A stretch of DNA of 16,305 bases from NCBI RefSeq assembly GCF_004138495.1, contig NZ_ML142852.1, positions 463,430 to 479,734 on the forward strand, in the 5' to 3' direction. Each line of letters starts with the position of its first letter. Positions within the stretch are counted from its first letter, which is position 1. Positions 6,984-14,050 of the stretch are shown here, one piece after another. The notes under the pieces are model-generated. The model did no database searches and was not told where the DNA came from. It saw only the letters and a list, made by a program, of their open reading frames with translations. The position numbers and the translations under genes were made by a program. This DNA comes from Phytoactinopolyspora endophytica (lineage in GTDB: Bacteria > Actinomycetota > Actinomycetes > Jiangellales > Jiangellaceae).

Positions 6984-7409
6984 TCAAGCGTTGCGGCAGC
7001 GTCGGCAGCGTGGCGCGGCAGTTCCAGCGACCCCGTGCCAGACCTGCACGGCCCGCACTGGAGCACCTGTAGGAGTCAGCTCGAGGCGCACGCTCACGCC
7101 AGGCACACACAGTGCGGCCGCGTACCCGTCGAGGGTCATCACCCCGGGTGAGGCGGCGTGCTGCGGCTGCGAGAGCACCGGCCCGGTGTCCCCTACCGCT
7201 GGATACGGCAACGGCTGCAGCAGCTCAACCGCGACTGGCTCGCACATCACCCTCCCGAGGGCGCGCAGCAATTCCCTGCCGTAGGCGTACTCGCGTTGCA
7301 GATGCTCACGCAGCCGGGTCGCACCGTCGATGGGGTCGGCGAGCCTGATCTCTACCGTGTGCTTGCACGTGGCGAACGGACATGTCGCGACAGTTATGCC
7401 GGATCCCAT
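6984..7409 (-). CDS. Hypothetical protein with CPx3C motif, last gene of the regulator operon
   Basis: From ATG 7409 this encodes 141 residues (MGSGITVATCPFATCKHTVE...). The start has only a weak TTGGG ahead; GTG 7412 is an alternative. The same frame is open to 7649, but that extension contains TTA and AGA codons and has poor coding bias. The CPFATCKHTVEIRL segment (10-23) parallels CPNAGCTARAVRV and CPSRGCTAAAVRV in the duplicated protein at 9621-10562. A helix-rich segment (RLREHLQREYAYGRELLRAL) comes next, similar in layout to module B. A second cysteine pair (RCRRC) closes the protein. Family unknown; a small zinc-stabilised fold is only inference. It is separated from the preceding gene by 182 bases. 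Confidence 0.5.
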   Translation of the reverse strand: MGSGITVATCPFATCKHTVEIRLADPIDGATRLREHLQREYAYGRELLRALGRVMCEPVAVELLQPLPYPAVGDTGPVLSQPQHAASPGVMTLDGYAAALCVPGVSVRLELTPTGAPVRAVQVWHGVAGTAAPRCRRCRNA

Positions 7410-7419
7410 CACCCAACTA

Positions 7420-7435
7420 TCGAACTTCCGTTCGA
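7420..7435. promoter_or_regulatory. Perfect 16-base inverted repeat just upstream of the last operon gene
   Basis: TCGAAC-TTCC-GTTCGA is a perfect inverted repeat with 6-bp arms ending 11 bases upstream of ATG 7409. It could be an operator or a small hairpin controlling translation of that gene; at this distance it would affect ribosome binding. Confidence 0.35.
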
Positions 7436-7591
7436 GTTTGTCACGTTGATCACGCCTCAGGATTCTGGTCGGATCACGTCCCTCCCGCCATGACCGTGGG
7501 GCGTGGGGTCCGTCGGTTGCACGCATCCGGCCGCGAACCCCGTCGCGTAACTTGGCCATAGTCCGCGTGTCTGGCAGACAGACAGCACTCC

Positions 7592-8705
7592 CTATTGGGG
7601 GATCGCGGCCCCGAACGGGGTAACCTTGGCGGGCGTTCGGAGCATGCACGACACTGTCGAGATCGGCAGCGGCTTGAGATGTTCTGAGAGCATGTTGCGG
7701 TAGCGGTCAGAGGTCTTGATTGGCCACGTTGCTGACCTTGCTGGCTCGGGCAGCTGTATGGTCACAGTCACGGCCCGCTCGCCGTCAATGTGAGGATCGT
7801 CCTCGACGAGTACATAACGTAGCCGTGCCGGGTCGCCTACTTGTGCCAGTCTTTCATTGAGCTGCGTCAGCCTATTCACGACCAGCTCCGCCACGTCGAG
7901 ATTCCGTCGTGGCCTGATGTCCCGGCCTGTGAGCGTCACAATCGCCGGGGCGCCATGGGGCGCTGGTGAACTCGACGTCGTAGCCTCCGGATACGTACAC
8001 GCCGACGACGGTGCCCACCTCACCCGCGACCAGTCCATGTTGCGGCAGGTCGTGTTGGAGGACGACGATGTCATGTTCCTGATGCGTCCGCACGTCGCGA
8101 CTCTGGCTGACGCGTCGGGCGCGGAGTCGAAGAACGCTCAGCAGCTCGGACAGGTCGATCAGTCCCTGTGCTTCGTCGCGTTCTTGTGCGCCCATGCCGC
8201 TTTCGTCCTGTTTGTCGAGCAGGCTGTCCAGGCGTGCCCTGAGCCCAGACGGAAAGCTCAGGTCCAGCTCGTGCAGCCCGCACGCCAGGTCTTCGTCTGT
8301 GAGGTAGACGTCAAGGTCGCGTGCGGCCAGGGTGTCGGTCTCGGGCGTGCCAGCAACCGCGTACGGGCCTGACTCGTCGGCGATCTCATCCAGCGCTGCG
8401 GCATGCGCGAGGATACGTACGAGGCGCTGCCGGATGTGGTCCACGACCTCACGCGCGTCATCTTGTCGCCGGTCATCGGCGTTGATCCATTCAGCCAGGT
8501 CAGCGATTGTGTCTACGACCAGCCGCGCGGCCGCACGCTTTCTCGTCAGAGCAGGCGTGTCTTCACCGAGTTCTTGCCGAGGGACGTCCTTGGCACGGCG
8601 AGCACCATCGGATCGGCCGCTTCGTGCAGCGCCCACGAACTTCGGCAACCGGCGCCTACGGACCTTGTCGGGGTCGTGACTCTCGTCCGGTCTGTCACGC
8701 GTCAT
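7592..8705 (-). pseudogene. Frameshifted gene: helical N-terminal region, DUF4926-like domain, and an unidentified C-terminal region
   Basis: ATG 8705 has GGAGG six bases upstream and overlaps the preceding frame as ATGA. The first frame is coding-like for about 250 residues: a basic leader, a helical segment (about 54-110), an acidic region, then from residue 212 a DUF4926-like start (DIVVLQHDLPQHGLVAGEVG). After DVEFTSAP the frame degenerates and stops at 7872. The domain's natural ending (GAPAIVTLTGRDIRP) continues in the next frame, from about 7955 to a stop at 7592, followed by about 105 protein-like residues (PARLRYVLVEDDPHIDGERA ...). One extra base or two missing bases near 7955-7965 explain this. 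It may be a true mutation, a sequencing indel, or two or three separate genes (GTG 7894 could start the last piece). DUF4926 proteins are small and poorly characterised. Confidence 0.6.
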
Positions 8706-9393
8706 CCTGAGCCTCCGAGATCACGAGCCTCATGTGCAATTGTTTCTTCTGGTCCCGTCGAGGCCGCCCTCCTGTCGCCCGAGCCGTGACCAGCTCGGCG
8801 CGGTTCGGTGGGCGTGACGATGGCGACGGTACCTTTGAAGGTCGAGCACCATTCGCCGTGTCGGCGCCATCCGTGTACGTGAAGTGCATGATCGGCACGG
8901 CCGAGGTCGCCGATCCAGTCGACCTGCCACTCGTCGACGGTCCAGGCAATAGCTCGTCCGGAGTGATCGCTTTGACCACCAGGGTGGGGCTGCCCTGAAA
9001 GTTGGCCCAAGCGTCGAGAAAGCGTCGCTGCCGGAGAAGATCCATTCCGCGTGTCTGGCGGTGTCGATGAGCATTCACGCCGGCTGAGTTGCCCTGGTCG
9101 ATATCGAACGTGGCCATAGTGCCGCCGATCGAGGCGAGGATCTGCTGGCTAAACCGGTCGATGGCGATGCTGAGCGGGCCGTCTGCGCTGCGCTCGAGGC
9201 GCGGCAGCACAACGATCCGCACATGATGGTCGTCGTCGCATTCGACCCCGAGCGGGTACAGCTGCTCCCGCGCGAGTGCGTCGTGGATCTGCTCGTCTGC
9301 GCCTAGCGTGGTGGTGCGGACGACGGTGCGGTTCTCGTCGTGGATGTGTATGCGACGCGGCGTGGCGGCGAGGTCCACATCAGCGGTGTACAT
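8702..9393 (-). pseudogene. Module A protein disrupted by frameshift(s)
   Basis: ATG 9393 has GGGGAGAG just upstream. The first frame is protein-like for about 105 residues: module A at 5-52 (IHIHDENRTVVRTTTLG ... LYPLGVECDD), then SIAIDRFSQQILASIGGTMA. After about 9070 coding signal moves between frames. IDTARHAEWIFSGSDAFSTLG appears in a second frame (about 9068-9005), GSPTLVVKAITPDEL in the first again (about 8997-8955), and WTVDEWQVDWIGDLG with GTVAIVTP in a third frame from about 8950. That third frame has much higher third-position GC and ends at TGA 8702-8704, giving the canonical ATGA overlap with the next gene. Read without shifts, the first frame continues to 8695 with an arginine/serine/proline-rich tail. 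Two or more indels are the simplest explanation; whether biological or sequencing error cannot be decided here. Confidence 0.5.
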
Positions 9394-9563
9394 TGGCTCT
9401 CCCCATTCTTCTGGGACTCACAGACGATGTCAGCAGCCGCGCCGGTGCTCCCTGGGCTGGGGCGCCTCGGGTCAGATGTCTCGTCGATGGCCTCGTAGAA
9501 GTGCTGTTCCCCGTCCTCGGTGAGGTCGTTGACGACCAGCTCGTCGCCGAACGTTAGCTGCAT
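9303..9563 (-). CDS. Small acidic hypothetical protein, start uncertain
   Basis: From ATG 9563 the frame encodes 86 residues beginning MQLTFGDELVVNDLTEDGEQ. The first 35 or so residues are acidic and protein-like, with a faint resemblance to the starts of the duplicated units at 9621-10562 (xxxGxxVxxLxxD). The tail, which overlaps the next gene by 91 bases, is threonine/serine/proline-rich and may be out of frame, so the gene could be frameshifted like its neighbours. The strong Shine-Dalgarno AGGAGGG is 21 bases before the ATG but 9 bases before an in-frame CTG at 9575, so a non-ATG start is possible. No family recognised. Confidence 0.4.
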   Translation of the reverse strand: MQLTFGDELVVNDLTEDGEQHFYEAIDETSDPRRPSPGSTGAAADIVCESQKNGESQCTPLMWTSPPRRVAYTSTTRTAPSSAPPR

Positions 9564-9620
9564 GGTGGCAGCCAGAATCTTCGGCCCTCCTCGCCGACGA
9601 GCGCCGCTGGTGTGGATCGG

Positions 9621-10562
9621 TCATCTAGGCTTCCCTGACGCCTGGTGCTCGGCCTCGGCCTCCGCGTCGGCGCTGACGGTCTCGGTGCGCCCGTGCTGAT
9701 GGTCGGCCGTGGCATTCGGTGTACCGGGACTGGTCTGGTCCGGGCGTGCGCGATGGGTCGCGTCGCCGCGAGGCGTGGTGTGGTGGTTGCGGGCCAGGTC
9801 GGCGGCGGAGGTGAGAGTGTTGGCGAGCCGGCGAGCGCGGCAGCCGTCGAAGACGAAGGTGCAGGCGCCGGCAGGGTGACTGAGCCGCATCTCGATCACC
9901 GGTGTCGCGGTGAACACGACGTCCACGACGTAGTAGTCGGTACTGGCGTGGTGGCGCAGTAGCACCGCCTCGTCAATGTGCCAGATCGCGAGATTGCCGT
10001 TCCAGTCGTCGAAGCCGCGTACACGTTGGACGCGGACCGCGGCTGCGGTACAGCCTCGGCTGGGGCAAGTATCCACCGTTTCCACGACGCGGGCGACCTG
10101 GTTACCGCTGTAGCGTTCCAGGGTGACCAGCGCACCCGGTGTGACGTGCGGGCGCTGGACGGCGTGGGTGTTGGCGCCATGCAGGTCGAGTTCGTCGGCA
10201 GCGAGGGTGAGGTCCTCGGCGAGCCGACGTGCCTGGCAGGGGCTGTATATGTGGGTGACGGGTGGATCATCCTGCCCGGTGGACAGGGCGATGACGGGTC
10301 GGGCGCCGAAGTGCACCCACACGGCCAGGTCGTCGCCGAGCGCAGCGTCGACGCGGGTGCTGTGCAGGGTGACGTCGTTGGCGTGGCGGGTGTCGATCCG
10401 GCCGGTGTCGAGGTCGCGGACACGCACCGCACGCGCGGTGCAGCCCGCGTTCGGGCACTCGGCGAGGCGCTCTATGACCTCGGCGACACTGTTGGGGTCC
10501 TGGTCGAGTGCGACGACGTGGGCTCCGGGCTCAATGTCCAGGGCACGGGTTGTGGTGGTCAT
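9621..10562 (-). CDS. Hypothetical protein with an internal tandem duplication (CPx3C plus module B units)
   Basis: This 313-residue protein starts at ATG 10562, chosen for GAGGAGG eight bases upstream. An in-frame ATG at 10613, two bases after the preceding stop, could add 17 residues. It contains two clear repeats of about 120 residues (10-128 and 139-260). Each begins with a (E/T)PGAxV beta segment, has a cysteine knuckle (CPNAGCTARAVRV; CPSRGCTAAAVRV), a central beta segment, an HFGARPVIALS / VFTATPVIEMRL strand, and a closing helix (CQARRLAEDLTLAADEL; CRARRLANTLTSAADLA). The last 50 residues are low-complexity and probably disordered. No catalytic signature, signal peptide or membrane segment is visible. 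Paired cysteines suggest one metal or disulfide site per unit, or one shared between units. I do not recognise the family; the duplication itself is plain in the sequence. Confidence 0.75.
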   Translation of the reverse strand: MTTTTRALDIEPGAHVVALDQDPNSVAEVIERLAECPNAGCTARAVRVRDLDTGRIDTRHANDVTLHSTRVDAALGDDLAVWVHFGARPVIALSTGQDDPPVTHIYSPCQARRLAEDLTLAADELDLHGANTHAVQRPHVTPGALVTLERYSGNQVARVVETVDTCPSRGCTAAAVRVQRVRGFDDWNGNLAIWHIDEAVLLRHHASTDYYVVDVVFTATPVIEMRLSHPAGACTFVFDGCRARRLANTLTSAADLARNHHTTPRGDATHRARPDQTSPGTPNATADHQHGRTETVSADAEAEAEHQASGKPR

Positions 10563-10615
10563 GGCTTCGTCCTCCTCACGGTCGGCGGCTAGTGCGTCGA
10601 CCAGCTGGTTCATGG

Positions 10616-10885
10616 TCACGATGTGGAGGTCGTCCACGGCGTCTTGGCGATGTCCGCGACGGCGTGGTAGCGGGCTATTGGCGGCGATGACGGTACTGAG
10701 CTGGCGCGGCCATGACCGTGCGGGTCGGATCGGGCGACATACACGGGCGCGGGCCCATGAACGACGTTCCGGGGTGGCGTGCTTGCCTTGGCCAGGAGCG
10801 TGTCGGCTCCGTCGCGCCATGCCTGACCGTCGCTGGTGTTCATCGGCTTAGAGAGTGTGTTCACTTGCTCGACGGTTGCCGTCAC
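10616..10885 (-). CDS. Small hypothetical protein (89 aa)
   Basis: GTG 10885 overlaps the upstream GntR-like gene stop as GTGA, indicating translational coupling. Third-position GC is higher in this frame than in the competing frame that opens upstream of 10562. The product has a short helical start (about 1-35, with SDGQAWRDGADTLLAKA) followed by a proline/serine/histidine-rich, probably flexible half. No domain, cysteine motif or membrane segment is seen. It ends at 10616, three bases before an ATG in the frame of the following gene. Function unknown. Confidence 0.5.
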   Translation of the reverse strand: MTATVEQVNTLSKPMNTSDGQAWRDGADTLLAKASTPPRNVVHGPAPVYVARSDPHGHGRASSVPSSPPIARYHAVADIAKTPWTTSTS

Positions 10886-11604
10886 GGCATATCTCTTTCT
10901 TGGTCGTGGTAGCCCGGCTGGGTCGGAATGTCGTCTGCGATGTCGGCTTGTTCGTTGATCGCGTCGGCCAAGTCACGGGCTGCTTCGGTATCGAACTCCA
11001 CGACGCGGTCGATGATGATCAACGAGACCGCACTGGTGAGCGGGTTGGCTGCCACGCCGAGACCGGCAACCATGACGGAGTCCCACGCTGGCTGCGCCCG
11101 AGAGTAGATTCCCCGATTGTCATGGCATTGGGGCCCGACGGGCTGGGCACCGAGGCGAATCGCTGCGTCGATCGGGGACTCCCCGTCCAGGGGGCGTGTG
11201 CTCGCCACGACGTCGCCGTTCGGGTTGACGATCTGGACTGTGCCGTCGTTGGCGTAGACGACCTCCCACCGGTCGGGTGGCTGTAGGTCAGCGTAGATGT
11301 GCGCGCCGGTCAGTGGGTATGAGCCTGCGTCGCCAGCGTCTGCTGTGGCTGTCGACACTCCAGGGCCGTCGACGACGCGCATGTCCTCCACCAGATGGAA
11401 CGTGGTGAGTTCAGCCACCGCGAGCCGGACGGTGGGGATGGACACCTGATACTCGAGGGCGAGGTCGGCTTCGCTGAGGTGTTCGCCTGAGGCCAGGTCA
11501 CCTGTCTGGATCATCGTTGCGAGATGCTCGGCGAGCTTGCGGTAGACGAAGTCAGGCTCGCCACGATTCGGATCGAATGGCCCAACTCTTGCGTTGTTGA
11601 TCAT
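10882..11604 (-). CDS. GntR-like winged-helix protein with C-terminal modules A and B
   Basis: This 240-residue protein has a GntR-type winged helix at about 17-78 (FVYRKLAEHLATMIQTGDLA, SEADLALEYQVSIPTVRLAV). A linker follows, then module A at about 103-162 (VQIVNPNGDVVAST ... DAAIRLGAQPVGP), and a module-B-like segment at 190-224 (TSAVSLIIIDRVVEFDTEAA, RDLADAINEQADIAD). The C-terminal part matches no GntR effector class I know (FadR, HutC, MocR, YtrA), so ligand and role are open. ATG 11604 has AGGTGG nine bases upstream, and the gene is 22 bases after the sigma-factor stop. It is probably DNA-binding and may act on the operon's own control region; that is inference from the domain alone. 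Confidence 0.8.
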   Translation of the reverse strand: MINNARVGPFDPNRGEPDFVYRKLAEHLATMIQTGDLASGEHLSEADLALEYQVSIPTVRLAVAELTTFHLVEDMRVVDGPGVSTATADAGDAGSYPLTGAHIYADLQPPDRWEVVYANDGTVQIVNPNGDVVASTRPLDGESPIDAAIRLGAQPVGPQCHDNRGIYSRAQPAWDSVMVAGLGVAANPLTSAVSLIIIDRVVEFDTEAARDLADAINEQADIADDIPTQPGYHDQERDMP

Positions 11605-11626
11605 TTGTGTTCACCACCTCTTGGTG

Positions 11627-12208
11627 TTAGTAGCGTGTACGTGCCCGGGGCGGCATCGTCGCGCTGACGGCGCGCAGGTGACGTCGTGCGCGGTACAGCT
11701 GCGCCGTGATCGCGGAGGTGCTAGCTTCTCGACGCCGGGCAAGCCTCGCTGGAGTGTTGCCGTGCACGGTGGTGTCCCACACCAGCTGCCGCCAGCTGGC
11801 CGGCATCGCCAGGAAGACCCAGCGGGCGTGCTCGGCGTCGATGACGCGTTGTGCGGGTTCATCGTCGCCGGGCAGGCTGTCCAGCCGGTCGGGTGTGACC
11901 GCTACAGCGGCACGCGCCGTGGTTCGGTGCGCGTCGACGACGAGGTGGCGTACGGTCGCGTGCGCATACCCGGAGAAGCATCCGATGCGTGCGCCGGCTC
12001 GCAGCCGCACGAGCACGCGCACGAACGCGTCAGCGACGACGTCCTCGGCGCGCTGTGGCCCGATCAGCGCGCGGGCCAGGCGCAACGCTCTCGGGTAGTG
12101 CCGTCGGTACAGCGTCGCATAGGCTTCGGCGTCGCCGTCTCGGGCCCGCGCGACGCATTCTTCGTCGTCGATCTCTGCCCACGCTGACTGGGTCGATGTC
12201 GCGATCAT
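11627..12208 (-). CDS. ECF-like RNA polymerase sigma factor (sigma-70 family, regions 2 and 4 only)
   Basis: This 193-residue protein has sigma region 2 (about 24-96, DAEAYATLYRRHYPRALRLA and AEDVVADAFVRVLVRL) and region 4 (about 127-181, with the helix-turn-helix TPARLARRREASTSAITAQL YRARRHLRA split by one turn). Region 3 is absent, as in ECF sigma factors. They redirect RNA polymerase to a small promoter set, normally held by an anti-sigma factor. No membrane anti-sigma gene or zinc anti-sigma signature is next to it, though the Cys/His-rich GntR protein immediately upstream is worth considering. ATG 12208 overlaps that gene's stop as ATGA. Region 4 is atypical: the usual aromatic and acidic pattern after 'LPxxxR' is replaced by MPASWRQLVWDTTVHGNTPA. 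Confidence 0.85.
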   Translation of the reverse strand: MIATSTQSAWAEIDDEECVARARDGDAEAYATLYRRHYPRALRLARALIGPQRAEDVVADAFVRVLVRLRAGARIGCFSGYAHATVRHLVVDAHRTTARAAVAVTPDRLDSLPGDDEPAQRVIDAEHARWVFLAMPASWRQLVWDTTVHGNTPARLARRREASTSAITAQLYRARRHLRAVSATMPPRARTRY

Positions 12209-12714
12209 CCGGGCTCACCACCGGGATCGCAGACGTAGGTGCCTTTGCTCGGCATCACCGTGACGGTCCCGCGCACGCGCAGCACCCGCATGGCTTGCAT
12301 GGCGGTGACGTGGGAGACGCCCGTTGCCCGGGCCAGTCGGCGGCAGGCCGGGAGCGGAGCGCCGGATCGAAGGCCACGCGCCTTGATCATCGTCGTGATG
12401 TGGTCGGCGAACTGCTCATACACGTAGCGGCCGCCTGCCGGCTCAGGGACGAATCGGCGGAACTGGGCCTCGGCCTCGGGCATTCCCCTCTTCGTGGGGT
12501 GCAGAAATCCGTCGATGCATGCCTGGCTGGACCATCCAGCGTGATCGAAACACGTACACCTGCAGTACGCGCACCCCCCGGGGGTGGTCTCGTCCGGTGG
12601 AGCGGTGGTCGAGCCGTGCTTGTCGTGGCGGTGCCCGCACGTGCACATCTGGCCATTGAGGACAGCGGAGTCGACACTCAACGCGATCAGTTCGGCGGCG
12701 TGGGTGGGTGTCAT
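12205..12714 (-). CDS. GntR-like winged-helix protein with N-terminal Cys/His-rich (zinc-type) region
   Basis: This 169-residue protein splits into two. The N-terminal part (24-66) has a dense cysteine/histidine cluster: CTCGHRHDKH (Cys24, Cys26, His28, His30, His33) and CAYCRCTCFDH (Cys48, Cys51, Cys53, Cys55, His58), plus Cys66. The spacing resembles the small CxCGHxxxxH ... CxxCxCxxF knuckle of many uncharacterised actinobacterial proteins. The C-terminal part (97-161) is a GntR-type winged helix (YVYEQFADHITTMIKARGL, VSHVTAMQAMRVLRVRGTV, SKGTYV). It has no effector domain, as in YtrA-like minimal regulators. ATG 12714 overlaps the preceding stop as ATGA. Metal sensing or redox control of DNA binding is a reasonable inference. 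Confidence 0.82.
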   Translation of the reverse strand: MTPTHAAELIALSVDSAVLNGQMCTCGHRHDKHGSTTAPPDETTPGGCAYCRCTCFDHAGWSSQACIDGFLHPTKRGMPEAEAQFRRFVPEPAGGRYVYEQFADHITTMIKARGLRSGAPLPACRRLARATGVSHVTAMQAMRVLRVRGTVTVMPSKGTYVCDPGGEPG

Positions 12715-13688
12715 GGCGCCGTCTCCTCGGCGAGTGCTGACGGTTCGTCCGCGGCGCTGGGGTCGTCAGGAGTTCCGTCGGCATTCTGGGCTTTCTCGGC
12801 GATGACGGAGGCGAGCGTGGTCGCGGTGGTCGAGTCGAGGTCGACGATCTGTGAGCCGACGAGCAGGCTCATGCCTGCGGTGAGCTTGTTGTCGACGATG
12901 CCGACCGGGCCGACGTAGGCCACGCGGTGCCAGCCGGGCAGCACGTATGCGTTCTTTCCGCGCTCGGTGTCGTGCCAATCGCCGACCCGGTGCGCCCCCT
13001 GGCGCAGGATGGCTATGTCCGGGGTGTCGTCTTCGATGCGGCTGGCCGCGATCTCGGTGTCGGTGTGGTCGCGGATGCTCAGGCGGTCGTCCCAGACGGT
13101 GGCGGTGTAGATCGGGGCATCGACGGCGCCGCGGGGCTCGTCGATCGGATCGCTCGATGCGGTGACGCCCCTGGCGAGCCTGCGCACGTGGTTGTACGCG
13201 TTCGTGCGTGGATCGCGCGAGCGTGCGTGCTGGACTTGCACGCACCAGTTGGCCAGAGCGTCGAAGTCGAGAGTGAGCGCGATCGGTGCCTCGTGCAGGC
13301 ACACGGTGGTCTGCACGGTGGCTTCGTGATTGCCTACGCTGGGTGGAACCAGCACCGCGGTACCTGAGCCGAGCGATTCGAGGAAGATCAGCTCTACCGA
13401 TACGTCGATCTCGGTTTCCGGCCCGGGGTGATCGGCTGGCTCGCTGAATCGACGCTGTGTCACGGTCGCCGTGTCGCGTGTCATCGTCACCAGCCCGCGT
13501 TCGGCCAGACCCACCAGGACGTGCTGCGCGGTGCCCATCGGGATGGCGAAGCGGGCCGTCAGGATTGCCGGGGTCAACGGTTCGCCCCCGGCGATGTCCT
13601 CACGTTCAATCGATGCTGTCAGCTGCTCGATCAGGCGGTCCACGAGGTCATCGCCGGTCCTGTCATCGCTGGCATTGTCGTGTGTCAT
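12711..13688 (-). CDS. Winged-helix (GntR-like) protein with long module A/B region
   Basis: This 325-residue protein begins with a diverged GntR-like winged helix (about 13-76: DLVDRLIEQLTASIEREDIA, PAILTARFAIPMGTAQHVLV). A beta-rich segment follows (about 95-172), with strand pattern VQTTVCLHEAPIALTLD then a helix, resembling a degraded module B. Module A is at about 193-245 (LSIRDHTDTEIAASRIEDD, AILRQGAHRVGDWHD), and a closing module B at 268-304 (TAGMSLLVGSQIVDLDSTTA, TLASVIAEKAQNAD). The start ATG 13688 overlaps the upstream stop as ATGA and the end overlaps the next start the same way. It is acidic, without membrane segments. No known effector domain is recognised; the architecture repeats that of the 240-residue protein at 10882-11604. 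Confidence 0.75.
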   Translation of the reverse strand: MTHDNASDDRTGDDLVDRLIEQLTASIEREDIAGGEPLTPAILTARFAIPMGTAQHVLVGLAERGLVTMTRDTATVTQRRFSEPADHPGPETEIDVSVELIFLESLGSGTAVLVPPSVGNHEATVQTTVCLHEAPIALTLDFDALANWCVQVQHARSRDPRTNAYNHVRRLARGVTASSDPIDEPRGAVDAPIYTATVWDDRLSIRDHTDTEIAASRIEDDTPDIAILRQGAHRVGDWHDTERGKNAYVLPGWHRVAYVGPVGIVDNKLTAGMSLLVGSQIVDLDSTTATTLASVIAEKAQNADGTPDDPSAADEPSALAEETAP

Positions 13689-14050
13689 CGCTTCGTACCC
13701 TTCTTCGCCGTGATTACCTGGGCGCCACGGCCATGGGCCGGGTTGTCGCGCTGGGCCCGTGTTCGGCCGGGTGATGTGATCGGTGGCGGGTGTGGGTGGA
13801 CGTAGGTGCCCTTGGCCGGGAGTGTGAGAACGACCTCGCGGTTGCGCAGTTCGTCGGTTGCCCGCCGCGCGGTGCCGATGGACACGTCGTAGTGCTCGGC
13901 CAGGTCGCGTTCGCCGAGCAGGCGCGCGCCCGGGCGGAGCGTACCGGCGCAGACCAGGGCGTGGATGTGGTCGGCAAGCTGGAGGTACAGGTAGCCGGGT
14001 CCGCTCAGGTCGGCGTCGAAGAGGTCGACCGCGTAGGCGTCGTCACCCAT
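13685..14050 (-). CDS. Minimal GntR-family transcriptional regulator (121 aa)
   Basis: The protein is almost only a GntR winged helix (about 20-84): GYLYLQLADHIHALVCAGTL, GERDLAEHYDVSIGTARRAT and the wing LPAKGTYV. A basic, proline-rich tail of about 37 residues follows, ending in TAKKGTKR. The frame is open upstream to 14227, but ATG 14050 is chosen because it overlaps the preceding gene by 8 bases (ATGGGTGA) and because only from there does the sequence look like protein. It is most like the DNA-binding half of HutC or KorSA-type regulators, without ligand domain. It is the best candidate to bind the TTGTGTACACAA site in the control region; that is inference. Confidence 0.88.
   Translation of the reverse strand: MGDDAYAVDLFDADLSGPGYLYLQLADHIHALVCAGTLRPGARLLGERDLAEHYDVSIGTARRATDELRNREVVLTLPAKGTYVHPHPPPITSPGRTRAQRDNPAHGRGAQVITAKKGTKR

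Noticed and set aside
6628..7284. 218-residue plus-strand frame in the gene-poor region
   Set aside because: Arginine- and serine-rich with poor third-position GC, and it overlaps the better-supported minus-strand gene at 6984-7409.
11989..12918. 309-residue plus-strand frame across the sigma and zinc-GntR genes
   Set aside because: Antisense shadow of three recognisable regulator genes; no domain of its own.
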